A stretch of DNA of 14,636 nt from JAQBDA01 sp041301185 (GTDB taxonomy: Bacteria > Chloroflexota > Anaerolineae > Anaerolineales > UBA4823). The position numbers and the translations under genes were made by a program. The DNA lies in assembly GCA_041301185.1 (NCBI GenBank), contig JBFYSV010000148.1, forward strand, positions 1 to 14,636. The letters run 5' to 3'. Below are positions 1 to 6,741 of the stretch, in pieces. How positions within the stretch are numbered: the stretch's first letter is position 1; the number at the start of each line of letters is the position of its first letter. The notes beneath the pieces are model-generated. The model saw only the letters and a list, made by a program, of their open reading frames with translations, searched no databases and was not told where the DNA came from.

Positions 1-108
1 GAGACGGTCTGGCTGCCCCAGCCGGTGCTGCTCGGCTCGCAGGAAGACATGGCGCTGGTGGTGGAGGCGGTGCGCAAGATCCAGGCGCAGGCCGGGGAGC
101 TGGTGTAG
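1..108 (+). CDS. C-terminal fragment of a DegT/DnrJ/EryC1-type aminotransferase (partial)
   Basis: The reading frame is open from the first base and stops at TAG 106-108, leaving 35 residues. The segment VWLPQPVLLGSQEDM followed by a short helix VVEAVRKIQ resembles the extreme C terminus of PLP-dependent DegT/DnrJ/EryC1/StrS sugar aminotransferases, which usually end with a hydrophobic strand, an 'LLG..EDM' turn and a final 'A..KI' helix. The catalytic lysine and most of the protein lie outside the window, so the family call rests on this tail alone. If correct, the product would transfer an amino group to a keto-sugar or related compound. The next gene starts about 230 bp later across repeat sequence, so it need not belong to the downstream operon. 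Confidence 0.6.
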   Translation, partial: ETVWLPQPVLLGSQEDMALVVEAVRKIQAQAGELV

Positions 109-145
109 AGTTTTCACCACGCCGTGTTTTTCGTGATTCTACATT

Positions 146-188
146 TTCATTCGAAAAATTCGCGTAATTCGCGGCAAAAGGTCTTTCC
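146..188 (+). repeat. 43-bp dispersed repeat, copy 1
   Basis: Starts TTCATTCG, contains TTCGCGTAATTCGCGGC and ends AAAAGGTCTTTCC. The reverse complement recurs at 14438-14480 with a single mismatch. A more diverged, shorter relative lies at 11574-11610. All three copies are outside coding sequence. Confidence 0.9.
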
Positions 189-329
189 CGCCCGCGCCCT
201 GAGCGGAGGCTCGTACTGTGAGCCGTAGTCGAAGGGCGAATCACCGCGGAGCACACAGAGTTTTTGGGCAAGCGATGTCATTCTGAACGGAGCGCAGCGG
301 AGTGAAGAATCCCTGGAATGCCAGTCCTT

Positions 330-334
330 AGGAG
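330..334 (+). promoter_or_regulatory. Ribosome binding site deciding the cupin start
   Basis: AGGAG lies 4 bases before ATG 339. The in-frame ATG at 318 has no Shine-Dalgarno sequence and lies inside repeat-like sequence, so 339 is preferred. Confidence 0.65.
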
Positions 335-338
335 ACTT

Positions 339-752
339 ATGGCTGAAACCCTCGAAACCCACATCTTCACCGACCCCGGCTACAAGCCGCTGGTCTTCTA
401 CGACGGCTGGCAGGTGGCCCTGCTCAACTGGGAGCCGCTCTTCGACCTGGGCAACGCCGGCGAGATCGAGCGCCACAACCAGACCGACGAGGTCTTCGTC
501 CTGTGGCGCGGCCAGGCGCTGATCTTCACCTCCGACGGCGAGCACCTGCAAGCCATACAGATGCAGCCCGGCGTAGTGTATAACGTCCCTGCCGGCGCCT
601 GGCACAACTTGCTCGCCAGCCGGGACGCATCCTGGATCATCGTCGAGAGCCGCGACACTCACCTGGGCGACACCGAGCTGCGCCAGATGACCTCCGTAGA
701 GTGGGATCAGTTGCGCCCCCTCCTGCCCGGATGGATAAAGGAGGGTGGATGA
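339..752 (+). CDS. Small single-domain cupin
   Basis: The product is a 137-residue protein with a single beta-barrel cupin domain. Cupin motif 1 is visible around residues 44-58 (ERHNQTDEVFVLWRG, with H46 and E51 as candidate metal ligands). Motif 2 is around residues 77-89 (PGVVYNVPAGAWH, with H89). The classical first-motif HxH is reduced to one His, so metal binding is uncertain. Members of this size often act as sugar epimerases, isomerases or small-molecule binding proteins; no substrate can be read from the sequence. It opens a run of nine co-oriented genes, and its stop overlaps the next start (ATGA 749-752), suggesting translational coupling to the fucose-isomerase-like protein. A role in handling the same sugar is inferred from context only. 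Confidence 0.8.
   Translation: MAETLETHIFTDPGYKPLVFYDGWQVALLNWEPLFDLGNAGEIERHNQTDEVFVLWRGQALIFTSDGEHLQAIQMQPGVVYNVPAGAWHNLLASRDASWIIVESRDTHLGDTELRQMTSVEWDQLRPLLPGWIKEGG
737..745 (+). promoter_or_regulatory. Strong Shine-Dalgarno deciding the start of isomerase-like A
   Basis: AAAGGAGGG sits inside the end of the cupin gene, 3-4 bases before ATG 749. It favours 749 over the in-frame ATGs at 701 and 731, which would lengthen the overlap with the cupin gene and add residues unlike the family N terminus. Confidence 0.75.
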
Positions 753-2059
753 TCACTCCCCGCGTGGGCCTGTATGCGGTGTACGAGCCGCCCGAAGAGG
801 GCTGGCAAGACTACCCCAGCCAGATCGCTGCCATCGGCGCCGGGCTGAGCGATGCCGGGCTGCGCGTCGTTTTGGCTCCGGAGCCGGTCAAAGACCCCGC
901 CTCTTGCGAGCGGGTGGCCGCCTGGATGGCTGCCCAAAACCTGGACCTGCTCCACCCGCTGATCGTCACCTGGTCGTTCGACCACTATACCGTGCGCATC
1001 CAGCAGGTAACCCGCCTGCCGGTCGCCATCCGCAGCATCCCCGGCATCCGCACCGGCTCGGTGGTCGGCGGGCAGCAGCTCCAATCGGTGCTCTACGACC
1101 TGGGCGCTGAGCACAGGCTGTTCTACGGCGCGCCGGATGACCCGCAGACCTCCCGCCAGGTGGTAATCTACGCCCGCGGCTGCGCCCTGCGCAAGAGCCT
1201 GGTAGGCGCCAAGATCGCCGTTATCGGTCGCCGCACGGAGGGCATGACCCCCACCGCGGCGGACGAGATGGAGATCCTGCGCCTGTTCGGCGCCCGCCTG
1301 CTCCACTACGGTCTGGACGAGTTCTACGCCCTGGCAGACCAGGTGGATAACGCCGCCGCCGGGGCCGAATGGGGGCGCATCGCCGCCCAGGCTAAAGCGG
1401 TCACCTCCCGCCCCGAGCATGGCGTCGCCAACGCCCGCACCCTGCTCGCCCTGCGCCGCATGGTGGCAGACCTGGACCTGCAGGCGGTCTCCATCGGCTC
1501 TTACCCACAGTGCCAGGGCACGATGTGCCTGTCGATTGCGTTGTTAAATGAAGAAGGCGTGCCTACCGGCTGCGAAGGCGATGTCAACTCCACCCTGGCG
1601 ATCTACCTGCTCAGCCAGCTTTGCGATGCCCCAGTGCATTTCGGCGAGATGCTCGCCCTGGATTTCGAAGACAGCTCGATCGTCACCTCGCACTGCGGCT
1701 GCGGCTCGCCCTCCCTGGCGGACGAGGGCGGTTTCATCCTGTGCCCGGTGCGCCTGGCGAACGACGGGGTGTGCATCCGCTACACCGCCCGCCCCGGCCC
1801 GGTGACCTTTGTCAACCTGACCGGACGCAAGGGCAACTACCGCATGTGCGCCTTCGAGGGCCAGGCGGTGCCTACCGGGATGGTCTTTGAAGGTAACCCG
1901 CTGAAGTTCGTCACCCGCACCCCGCTGGAGAAGATCTGGCAGGCGACGACAGAGGGCGGGTTTGGTCACCACTGGATGACAGCTTACACCCACGCCGCCG
2001 CCGAGCTTAGCGAGTTTTGCCGCCTGGCGGGCGTGCGCGGCGTCTTCCCGGACTTGTGA
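749..2059 (+). CDS. L-fucose/L-arabinose isomerase-superfamily protein A
   Basis: 436 residues. The fold is that of the FucI/AraA ketol-isomerase superfamily, which interconverts aldoses and ketoses at a divalent metal in the cytoplasm. The C-terminal half carries the recognisable part: CEGDVNSTL with E276, FGEM with E300, a TSHCGCG segment, and FGHHWMTAY with H407/H408. The spacing of 24 residues between E276 and E300, plus the late His before Trp, matches the Glu-Asp-His metal site known for E. coli FucI (E337, D361, H528), with Glu in place of Asp. At 436 residues it is much shorter than FucI (about 590), so it belongs to the shorter, poorly characterised branch. Its start overlaps the cupin stop by 4 bp. 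A divergent paralogue lies at 6738-8171. True sugar isomerase activity and substrate are not established. Confidence 0.82.
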   Translation: MITPRVGLYAVYEPPEEGWQDYPSQIAAIGAGLSDAGLRVVLAPEPVKDPASCERVAAWMAAQNLDLLHPLIVTWSFDHYTVRIQQVTRLPVAIRSIPGIRTGSVVGGQQLQSVLYDLGAEHRLFYGAPDDPQTSRQVVIYARGCALRKSLVGAKIAVIGRRTEGMTPTAADEMEILRLFGARLLHYGLDEFYALADQVDNAAAGAEWGRIAAQAKAVTSRPEHGVANARTLLALRRMVADLDLQAVSIGSYPQCQGTMCLSIALLNEEGVPTGCEGDVNSTLAIYLLSQLCDAPVHFGEMLALDFEDSSIVTSHCGCGSPSLADEGGFILCPVRLANDGVCIRYTARPGPVTFVNLTGRKGNYRMCAFEGQAVPTGMVFEGNPLKFVTRTPLEKIWQATTEGGFGHHWMTAYTHAAAELSEFCRLAGVRGVFPDL

Positions 2060-2066
2060 GTTGTTT

Positions 2067-2158
2067 TCACCACGGAGACACAGAGAATGTATTGCAGAGA
2101 TGGAGCGGTGAAAATCATGTACCAATGTTCTCCGTGTTCTCTGTGTGCTCAGTGGTGA
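2067..2158. repeat. Imperfect inverted repeat of the GAGACACAGAG family
   Basis: The left arm, 2067-2087, begins TCACCACGGAGACACAG; the right arm, 2137-2158, is TTCTCTGTGTGCTC followed by AGTGGTGA. The arms are near-perfect reverse complements around a 49-base centre. The unit nearly fills the 118-bp gap between isomerase-like A and the URO-D gene, and an apparent GTG start at 2145 falls inside its right arm. Confidence 0.85.
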
Positions 2159-2177
2159 GAAGAGGATCGACAAATAT

Positions 2178-3344
2178 ATGAACTCACGTGAGCGCTTATT
2201 GGCAGCCATGGAGCACCGCCCGGTGGACCACGTCCCCATGCTGCTGCGTTTCTGGTCGCTGGGCGGCGAGACGGATAATATCCCCTTCAAATGGCGGGAT
2301 GAAATCCAGCGCGTCGAGGCCACTACCGCCCTGGGGCTGGACGATACCCTGCTGCTCCAGCCGCCCCTGGGCTACGTGGAGGATTACATTGCCGAGCGCG
2401 CCCCGGGCGTGCGCAGCCGGGTCGAGCTGCTGCCCGCCGAAGAGGGCCAGGCCTACCCCTGCCTGAAAAAGATTTACACCACCCCGGATGGACCGCTGCA
2501 AACCACCGTCCAGCTCAGCGAGGATTGGCCGCGCGGCGAGGACATCCACCTGTTCGACGACTACAACCTCTCCCGCCTCAAAGAGCCCCTGATCAAAGAC
2601 GCTGCCGACCTGCCCCGCCTGCGCCACCTGCTGCCCGACCCCAGCCTGGAGCAGCTTGCCGAATTCCACCAGCACACCGATGAGCTGCGCCGCGCCGCCC
2701 AGCGCCTGGGCGTGCTCCTGGAAGGCGGCTGGATGGCGCTGGGCGATTCCGCCATGTGGCTGTGCGGCATGCAGCGCATCCTCTACGGGCAGATGGACGA
2801 GCCCGATTTTATTGAGCAGGTGCTGGACACCATCCTGGAATGGGAACTCAAGCGCATCGAACTGCTGCTGGATACGGGTATCGACGTGCTGGTTCACATG
2901 GCATGGTACGAGAGCACCGATTTCTGGTCGCCGCGCACCTTCCGCAAGCTGCTGCGCCCGCGCCTGCAGGTGGAGATCGATAGATGCCACGCCCGCGGGG
3001 TCAAGTTTCGCTATATCATCACCCGCAGCTGGCAGCCCTACCGGGACGACCTGCTGGAGATGGGCGTGGACTGCCTGAGCGGCGTCGATCCCGTCCAGGA
3101 TAAGCTCGACCTGGCCCGGGTCAAGAGCCACCCCGGCGACAAGCTATGCCTGATGGGCGGGCTGAACTCGGCGGTGATGCTCAGCCAGTGGAGCGACGAG
3201 CAGATCCGCCACGCGGTGCGCCAGGCGCTTGAGATCATGGCGCCGGGGGGAGGCTTTATCCTCTACCCGGTGGATGCCATCTTCAACACCCAGCCCTGGG
3301 ATAAAGTATTGTTGATGATTGACGAGTGGAAGAGATGTGCATGA
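2178..3344 (+). CDS. URO-D-superfamily protein (uroporphyrinogen decarboxylase/MtaA-like fold) with altered metal motif
   Basis: 388 residues. The opening MNSRERLLAAMEHRPVDHVP is the typical N terminus of the COG0407 URO-D/corrinoid-methyltransferase superfamily. The C-terminal part has LLEMGVDCLSGVDP, then LMGGLNS and a final GGGFILYPVD, in the order expected for a TIM-barrel of this family. In zinc-dependent members such as MtaA, a strand corresponding to residues 278-286 carries His-x-Cys; here it reads IITRSWQP with no His or Cys, so methyl transfer by the usual zinc-thiolate route is doubtful. True HemE is also unlikely given the sugar-operon setting. Members of this superfamily do occur beside sugar ABC transporters, but their reaction is unknown to me. 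ATG 2178 is chosen because AGAGGAT lies about 10 bases upstream and family similarity begins there. Confidence 0.85.
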   Translation: MNSRERLLAAMEHRPVDHVPMLLRFWSLGGETDNIPFKWRDEIQRVEATTALGLDDTLLLQPPLGYVEDYIAERAPGVRSRVELLPAEEGQAYPCLKKIYTTPDGPLQTTVQLSEDWPRGEDIHLFDDYNLSRLKEPLIKDAADLPRLRHLLPDPSLEQLAEFHQHTDELRRAAQRLGVLLEGGWMALGDSAMWLCGMQRILYGQMDEPDFIEQVLDTILEWELKRIELLLDTGIDVLVHMAWYESTDFWSPRTFRKLLRPRLQVEIDRCHARGVKFRYIITRSWQPYRDDLLEMGVDCLSGVDPVQDKLDLARVKSHPGDKLCLMGGLNSAVMLSQWSDEQIRHAVRQALEIMAPGGGFILYPVDAIFNTQPWDKVLLMIDEWKRCA

Positions 3345-3377
3345 AGGTGCAAGGCACTTTGCAAGTGCCTTGCACCT
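3345..3377 (+). repeat. Perfect 15-bp-stem hairpin directly after the URO-D stop
   Basis: Arms 3345-3359 (AGGTGCAAGGCACTT) and 3363-3377 are exact reverse complements around a TGC loop, beginning one base after the TGA stop. No T-run follows, so it is not a canonical intrinsic terminator. It could act as a processing or mRNA-stabilising hairpin, or be a dispersed repeat; it sits where differential expression of the binding-protein gene is often set. Confidence 0.85.
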
Positions 3378-3485
3378 GACGACAAGGAGGTGGTCGAATC
3401 AACCAAAACCGACCTGTTGGCCCCCGGCTGCGTGCCGGAAAAAGTGTAAAATAATCTACAATCAAGGAGATAAGGAGAAGTACCG

Positions 3486-4856
3486 ATGAGTCGTAAAACC
3501 TGGTTTAGCATCTTTTCATTGCTGATGATCCTGGCAATGCTGGCAGCCTGCGGTCCGGCTGCCACGCCAGCCCCGGTTGCAACCGAAGCGCCTGCCGCGC
3601 CCGCCGCAACCGAAGCGCCCCCTGCCCAGGAAGCCTTGCCGGAGATCGTCGTCGCTTGCTGGAGCGGCCCCGAGCACGATAACCTGGTCAAGGTTGCCGC
3701 CGAGTACGAGAAAGCCACCGGCAACAAGGTCATCGTGGAGGAGATCGCCCGCGAGGCCTACTTCGACAAGCTCACCACCACCTTCGTCGGCGGCGGCTCC
3801 GACTACGGCGCGGCCTACATCATGTCCGACTGGCCGCCCGCCTGGGTGCAGGCAGAAGCCCTTTACCCCTTCAACGAGTTCATCGACGACCCGAATGTTG
3901 CCATGCCCGGGTTAGACCTGAGCGTTTTTGGGGCAGGGGTGGGTTTCTTTACCTTCGATGGCAATATTTATGCCTACCCCTCCGAGGGCGACACTGCCTG
4001 GCTATGGTACCGCTCTGACCTGCTCGAAGAAAAGGGCATTAAAGTACCTGAAACCTGGGACGAGTACCTGGAGGCTGCCAAGGCCCTCACCGGCGATGGT
4101 GTTTATGGCGCCGTGATCGGCGCCAAGCCCGACGAGGCCATGTGGGACTTCATGTACTACCTGTTCGGCATGGGCGGCGGCATCCTGGACGAGAACAACA
4201 AGGTCATCTTCAACAACGAAGCCGGGGTCAAGGCGCTCACCTTCTACGCCGACCTGCTCAACGTACACCAGGTCGTCCCCCCAGATGTGGTCACCTATGG
4301 CTACAACGAGATTCAGACCAGCCTGCAGGAGGGCAAAGTTGCCATGGGCATCGAGTGGATGGCTGCCACAGCTACCTTGCAGGACTGTACCTTGAGCCCC
4401 AAGGTGTGCAAAGATGGGCAGACCACGCTGCTCTACGCCATCCCACCGGGCATGAAGGCAGCGGATGGCAGCATCGAGCGCATCACCGGCGGCAGCCAGT
4501 GGGGCTGGGGCATCCCGGCGGGCGCTAAGAACCCGATGGCAGCTTATAAGTTCATCGAATGGCTGACCAGCAAAGAGGGCGCCACCCTGTGGGCGCTGAA
4601 CGGCGGCATCCCGGGCAACACCCAGGCGCTGAGCGACCCGGCAGTGGTGGCGCAGATCCCGCAGTTCGAGCTGCTGGCAGAGGTTATGCCCTATCGCCAG
4701 ATCATCCCACCTACCACGGTCACTTCAGACCTGGTCACCATCATGAACGAGGCAGTGGTTGCTGCGGTGACGGCTACCAAGACCCCGCAGCAAGCGATGG
4801 ATGATGCAGCGGTCAAGATGAAGGAAATGCTGGAGAAGGCGGGTTACCCGCAATAG
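3486..4856 (+). CDS. Sugar ABC transporter substrate-binding lipoprotein (family 1, CUT1)
   Basis: 456 residues. It captures a carbohydrate outside the membrane and delivers it to the permeases encoded next. A lipoprotein signal peptide is clear: positive MSRK, a hydrophobic stretch at residues 6-20, and lipobox LAAC with C22 as the lipidated residue. An Ala/Pro/Thr/Glu-rich linker (residues 23-49) follows, as in Chloroflexi and Gram-positive lipoproteins. The mature domain begins EIVVACWSGPEHDNLVKV, continues with AAEYEKATGNKV, and has the hinge-region ETWDEYLEAAKAL and late KFIEWLTSKEGA segments typical of family-1 extracellular solute-binding proteins. The start has an excellent RBS (AAGGAG 3472-3477, 8-base spacing). 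Ligand identity is unknown; CUT1 members usually bind di- or oligosaccharides or glycerol phosphates. Confidence 0.93.
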   Translation: MSRKTWFSIFSLLMILAMLAACGPAATPAPVATEAPAAPAATEAPPAQEALPEIVVACWSGPEHDNLVKVAAEYEKATGNKVIVEEIAREAYFDKLTTTFVGGGSDYGAAYIMSDWPPAWVQAEALYPFNEFIDDPNVAMPGLDLSVFGAGVGFFTFDGNIYAYPSEGDTAWLWYRSDLLEEKGIKVPETWDEYLEAAKALTGDGVYGAVIGAKPDEAMWDFMYYLFGMGGGILDENNKVIFNNEAGVKALTFYADLLNVHQVVPPDVVTYGYNEIQTSLQEGKVAMGIEWMAATATLQDCTLSPKVCKDGQTTLLYAIPPGMKAADGSIERITGGSQWGWGIPAGAKNPMAAYKFIEWLTSKEGATLWALNGGIPGNTQALSDPAVVAQIPQFELLAEVMPYRQIIPPTTVTSDLVTIMNEAVVAAVTATKTPQQAMDDAAVKMKEMLEKAGYPQ

Positions 4857-4872
4857 AAACAGCAAGGATTTT

Positions 4873-4941
4873 TCACCGCAGAGACGCGGAGAGCGCTGAG
4901 GGTTTAATGTCTCTCTGCGATCTCCGCGTGCTCCGCGGCGA
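4873..4941. repeat. Second imperfect inverted repeat of the GAGACGCGGAG family
   Basis: The left arm, 4873-4892 (TCACCGCAGAGACGCGGAGA), and right arm, 4921-4941 (TCTCCGCGTGCTCCGCGGCG plus A), are near reverse complements. The unit sits in the 126-bp gap between binding protein and first permease, and is a relative of the 2067-2158 repeat. Confidence 0.85.
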
Positions 4942-4982
4942 ATAATAAGTAGCAAGATAGGCAGACTTTAGACGGTCAGGAC

Positions 4983-5903
4983 ATGACTTCAGCTGAGCGT
5001 ACCGCTACTCATCAATCCAGACATCGCTGGCTGGTCTTCAAGCGCCGCATGGAGCCGGTGCTCTTCATCTCGCCGGCGTTCATCGTCATCGCCGTCATCC
5101 TGATCTACCCGCTGGGTCATTCTCTGTGGCTTAGCTTCCACGAGTGGACCCTGCGCGGCTTCCGCCAGGGCATCCCCTTCGTCGGGCTGCAAAACTACCG
5201 CGACCTGTTCAGCAACCCCGATTTTGTCAACTCGCTGCGCATCACCGCCAGCTTCGTCATCCTGGCGGTGGGCATCGAGTTTGTCCTGGGCATGGGGCTG
5301 GCCCTGCTGCTCAACCACGACCTGCGCGGCAAGAACTACATCCGCGCCCTGATCCTGCTGCCGATGATGTGCACCAACGTGGTCATCGGCCTCACCTGGC
5401 GCTTGCTGCTCAACTACGAGTTTGGGCTGGTCAACTACTACCTGGGCGTGGTGGGCGTCGGCCCGCTGGAGTGGCTGAGCAGACCGGCGGTCGCTTTCCC
5501 CGCCGTCATCCTGGTGGATGTGTGGAACACCACCTCGTTCGTCGCCCTGTTGCTCCTGGCGGGGCTGCAAGCCCTGCCCGACGAGCCCTTTGAGGCGGCG
5601 CGCATCGACGGCGCTTCCGCCTGGCAGAGCTTTGTCAACATCACCCTGCCCCTGCTGCGCCAGACCATCCTGGTGGTGCTGCTGTGGCGGATGATCGACA
5701 CCTTCCGCATCTTCGATGTGATTTACCTGCTCACCGCCGGCGGGCCGGCACGCGCCACCGAGACGGTCAGCATCTACGTCTACCGCTACGGCTTCCAGTC
5801 GTTCAATCTTGGCTACGCCTCGGCGGCCTCCTATATCATGATCCTGATCATGCTGATCATCGCCGCTGTCCTGGCGCGCCTGATGGGCAGGATTGAGAAC
5901 TGA
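4983..5903 (+). CDS. Sugar ABC transporter permease, MalF/UgpA type
   Basis: 306 residues, an integral membrane subunit that forms half of the translocation pore of a CUT1 importer. About six hydrophobic segments are visible; the first spans roughly residues 26-46 after a short cytoplasmic tail containing KRRMEP. The binding-protein-dependent transport motif (EAA loop), which docks to the ATPase subunit, is at about residues 204-225, starting EAARIDGASAWQSF and ending LPLL. The length matches the family (280-320). The RBS is weak (AGG three bases before ATG), and the gene may rely on readthrough across the preceding repeat; ATG 5049 is an alternative start but would remove most of the cytoplasmic tail. 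It is followed one base later by its partner permease. Confidence 0.93.
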   Translation: MTSAERTATHQSRHRWLVFKRRMEPVLFISPAFIVIAVILIYPLGHSLWLSFHEWTLRGFRQGIPFVGLQNYRDLFSNPDFVNSLRITASFVILAVGIEFVLGMGLALLLNHDLRGKNYIRALILLPMMCTNVVIGLTWRLLLNYEFGLVNYYLGVVGVGPLEWLSRPAVAFPAVILVDVWNTTSFVALLLLAGLQALPDEPFEAARIDGASAWQSFVNITLPLLRQTILVVLLWRMIDTFRIFDVIYLLTAGGPARATETVSIYVYRYGFQSFNLGYASAASYIMILIMLIIAAVLARLMGRIEN

Positions 5904-5904
5904 G

Positions 5905-6741
5905 ATGAATCGCTACCGCCTCACCCGCCTGATTAAATCAACCTTGATCTACCTGGCTGTCTTCATTGCCGTCATCCTTTCCATCGCCCCCATCGTCTAT
6001 CTCTTCGTCACTTCCTTCAAGCCCGCCGAGCTGACCTTTGCCGTGCCGCCGGTGTGGAACTTCACCCCCACTCTGCAGAACTACCGGGACGTCTTCGCCG
6101 GAGCCAACTTTACCAGGTATTTTTTCAACAGCTTCATCGTCGCTGCCACCACCACCCTGATTGCCCTGACGCTGGGCGCTTTCGCCGGCTACGGCTTTGC
6201 CCGCTACCCATTCCGTGGCAACTATACCATGCGCCTGGGCTCGCTCCTGCCGCAGATGCTGCCGCCGATCACCATCATTGTCCCGCTGTACGTGCTGTTC
6301 AACGCCATGGACCTGATCGACTCGCGCTGGGCGCTGATCATCTCTTACCTGACCTTCTCGATCCCGCTCTCGATCTGGATGGCGACCGGCTTTTTCTCCG
6401 ACGTGCCGGTGGAGCTGGAGGAATCGGCGATGATCGACGGCTGTACCCGGCTGGGGGCGTTCTTCCGCATTAGCGTGCCCATCGCCGCCCCCGGGCTGGC
6501 GGCTACAGCTATCCTCAGCTTTATCTACTGCTGGAACGAGTTCCTGTACGCGGTGATCCTCACCGGGCGGGATGCGCGCACCCTGCCGGTGACTATCACC
6601 AGCTTTATGACCAACCGGGCCATCCTGTGGGGGCGCATCGCCGCCTCCGGCTCGCTGGTGCTGCTGCCAGTGCTAATCTTCGCCATTATCGCCCAGCGCT
6701 ACCTGGTGCGCGGCCTGTCGCGCGGAGCGGTGAAAGGGTGA
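5905..6741 (+). CDS. Sugar ABC transporter permease, MalG/UgpE type
   Basis: 278 residues. This is the second membrane subunit of the CUT1 importer. There is one base between the upstream TGA and this ATG, so the two permeases are clearly cotranscribed. The first membrane helix is at residues 14-36, and further segments include the Pro-rich LPQMLPPITIIVPLYVLF typical of the MalG side. The EAA loop is at about residues 172-194, with EESAMIDGCTRLGAFF; the usual EAA Ala pair is replaced by E-S-A. The frame can be extended to a TTG at 5893, but that overlaps the upstream gene and adds only four residues, so ATG 5905 is preferred. No ATP-binding subunit is encoded in the window; CUT1 systems commonly borrow a shared MsiK/UgpC-like ATPase. 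Confidence 0.93.
   Translation: MNRYRLTRLIKSTLIYLAVFIAVILSIAPIVYLFVTSFKPAELTFAVPPVWNFTPTLQNYRDVFAGANFTRYFFNSFIVAATTTLIALTLGAFAGYGFARYPFRGNYTMRLGSLLPQMLPPITIIVPLYVLFNAMDLIDSRWALIISYLTFSIPLSIWMATGFFSDVPVELEESAMIDGCTRLGAFFRISVPIAAPGLAATAILSFIYCWNEFLYAVILTGRDARTLPVTITSFMTNRAILWGRIAASGSLVLLPVLIFAIIAQRYLVRGLSRGAVKG

Larger units (their letters stand above)
109..338. repeat. Intergenic mosaic of short repeat units
   Basis: No gene is supported here; the stretch is built from separate repeat-like units. Positions 146-188 match 14438-14480 in inverted orientation with one mismatch in 43 bases. Positions 195-238 form a hairpin with outer arms CGCCCT/AGGGCG and inner arms GGCTC/GAGCC. Positions 241-260 resemble the TCACC..GGAGACACAGAG family also seen at 2067-2158 and 4873-4941. 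Positions 276-313 begin TGTCATTCTGAACGGAGCG, a short interspersed sequence I recognise as frequent in Chloroflexi-like and other environmental genomes. I found no convincing sigma70 promoter for the downstream operon. Confidence 0.7.

Noticed and set aside
147..662. 171-codon minus-strand frame over the repeat mosaic and cupin gene
   Set aside because: It runs through dispersed repeats and opposite to a motif-bearing cupin gene.
2145..2177. Earlier GTG start for the URO-D-like gene
   Set aside because: The extra residues are encoded by the right arm of the inverted repeat, and family similarity starts at ATG 2178.
2196..3131. 311-codon minus-strand frame across the URO-D gene
   Set aside because: Antisense shadow: no RBS, no recognisable domain, and the plus-strand frame is clearly URO-D-like.
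3345..3377. Intrinsic terminator after the URO-D gene
   Set aside because: The stem is perfect but followed by GACGACAAGG rather than a T-run, and transporter genes continue in the same direction; kept as a hairpin only.
3440..3460. Promoter for the binding-protein gene (TAAAAT at 3447-3452)
   Set aside because: No acceptable -35 element at 16-18 bases; not enough to annotate.
6627..6737. Earlier ATG start for isomerase-like B
   Set aside because: It lies 110 bp inside the permease gene; GTG 6738 overlaps the stop by 4 bp as at other junctions.
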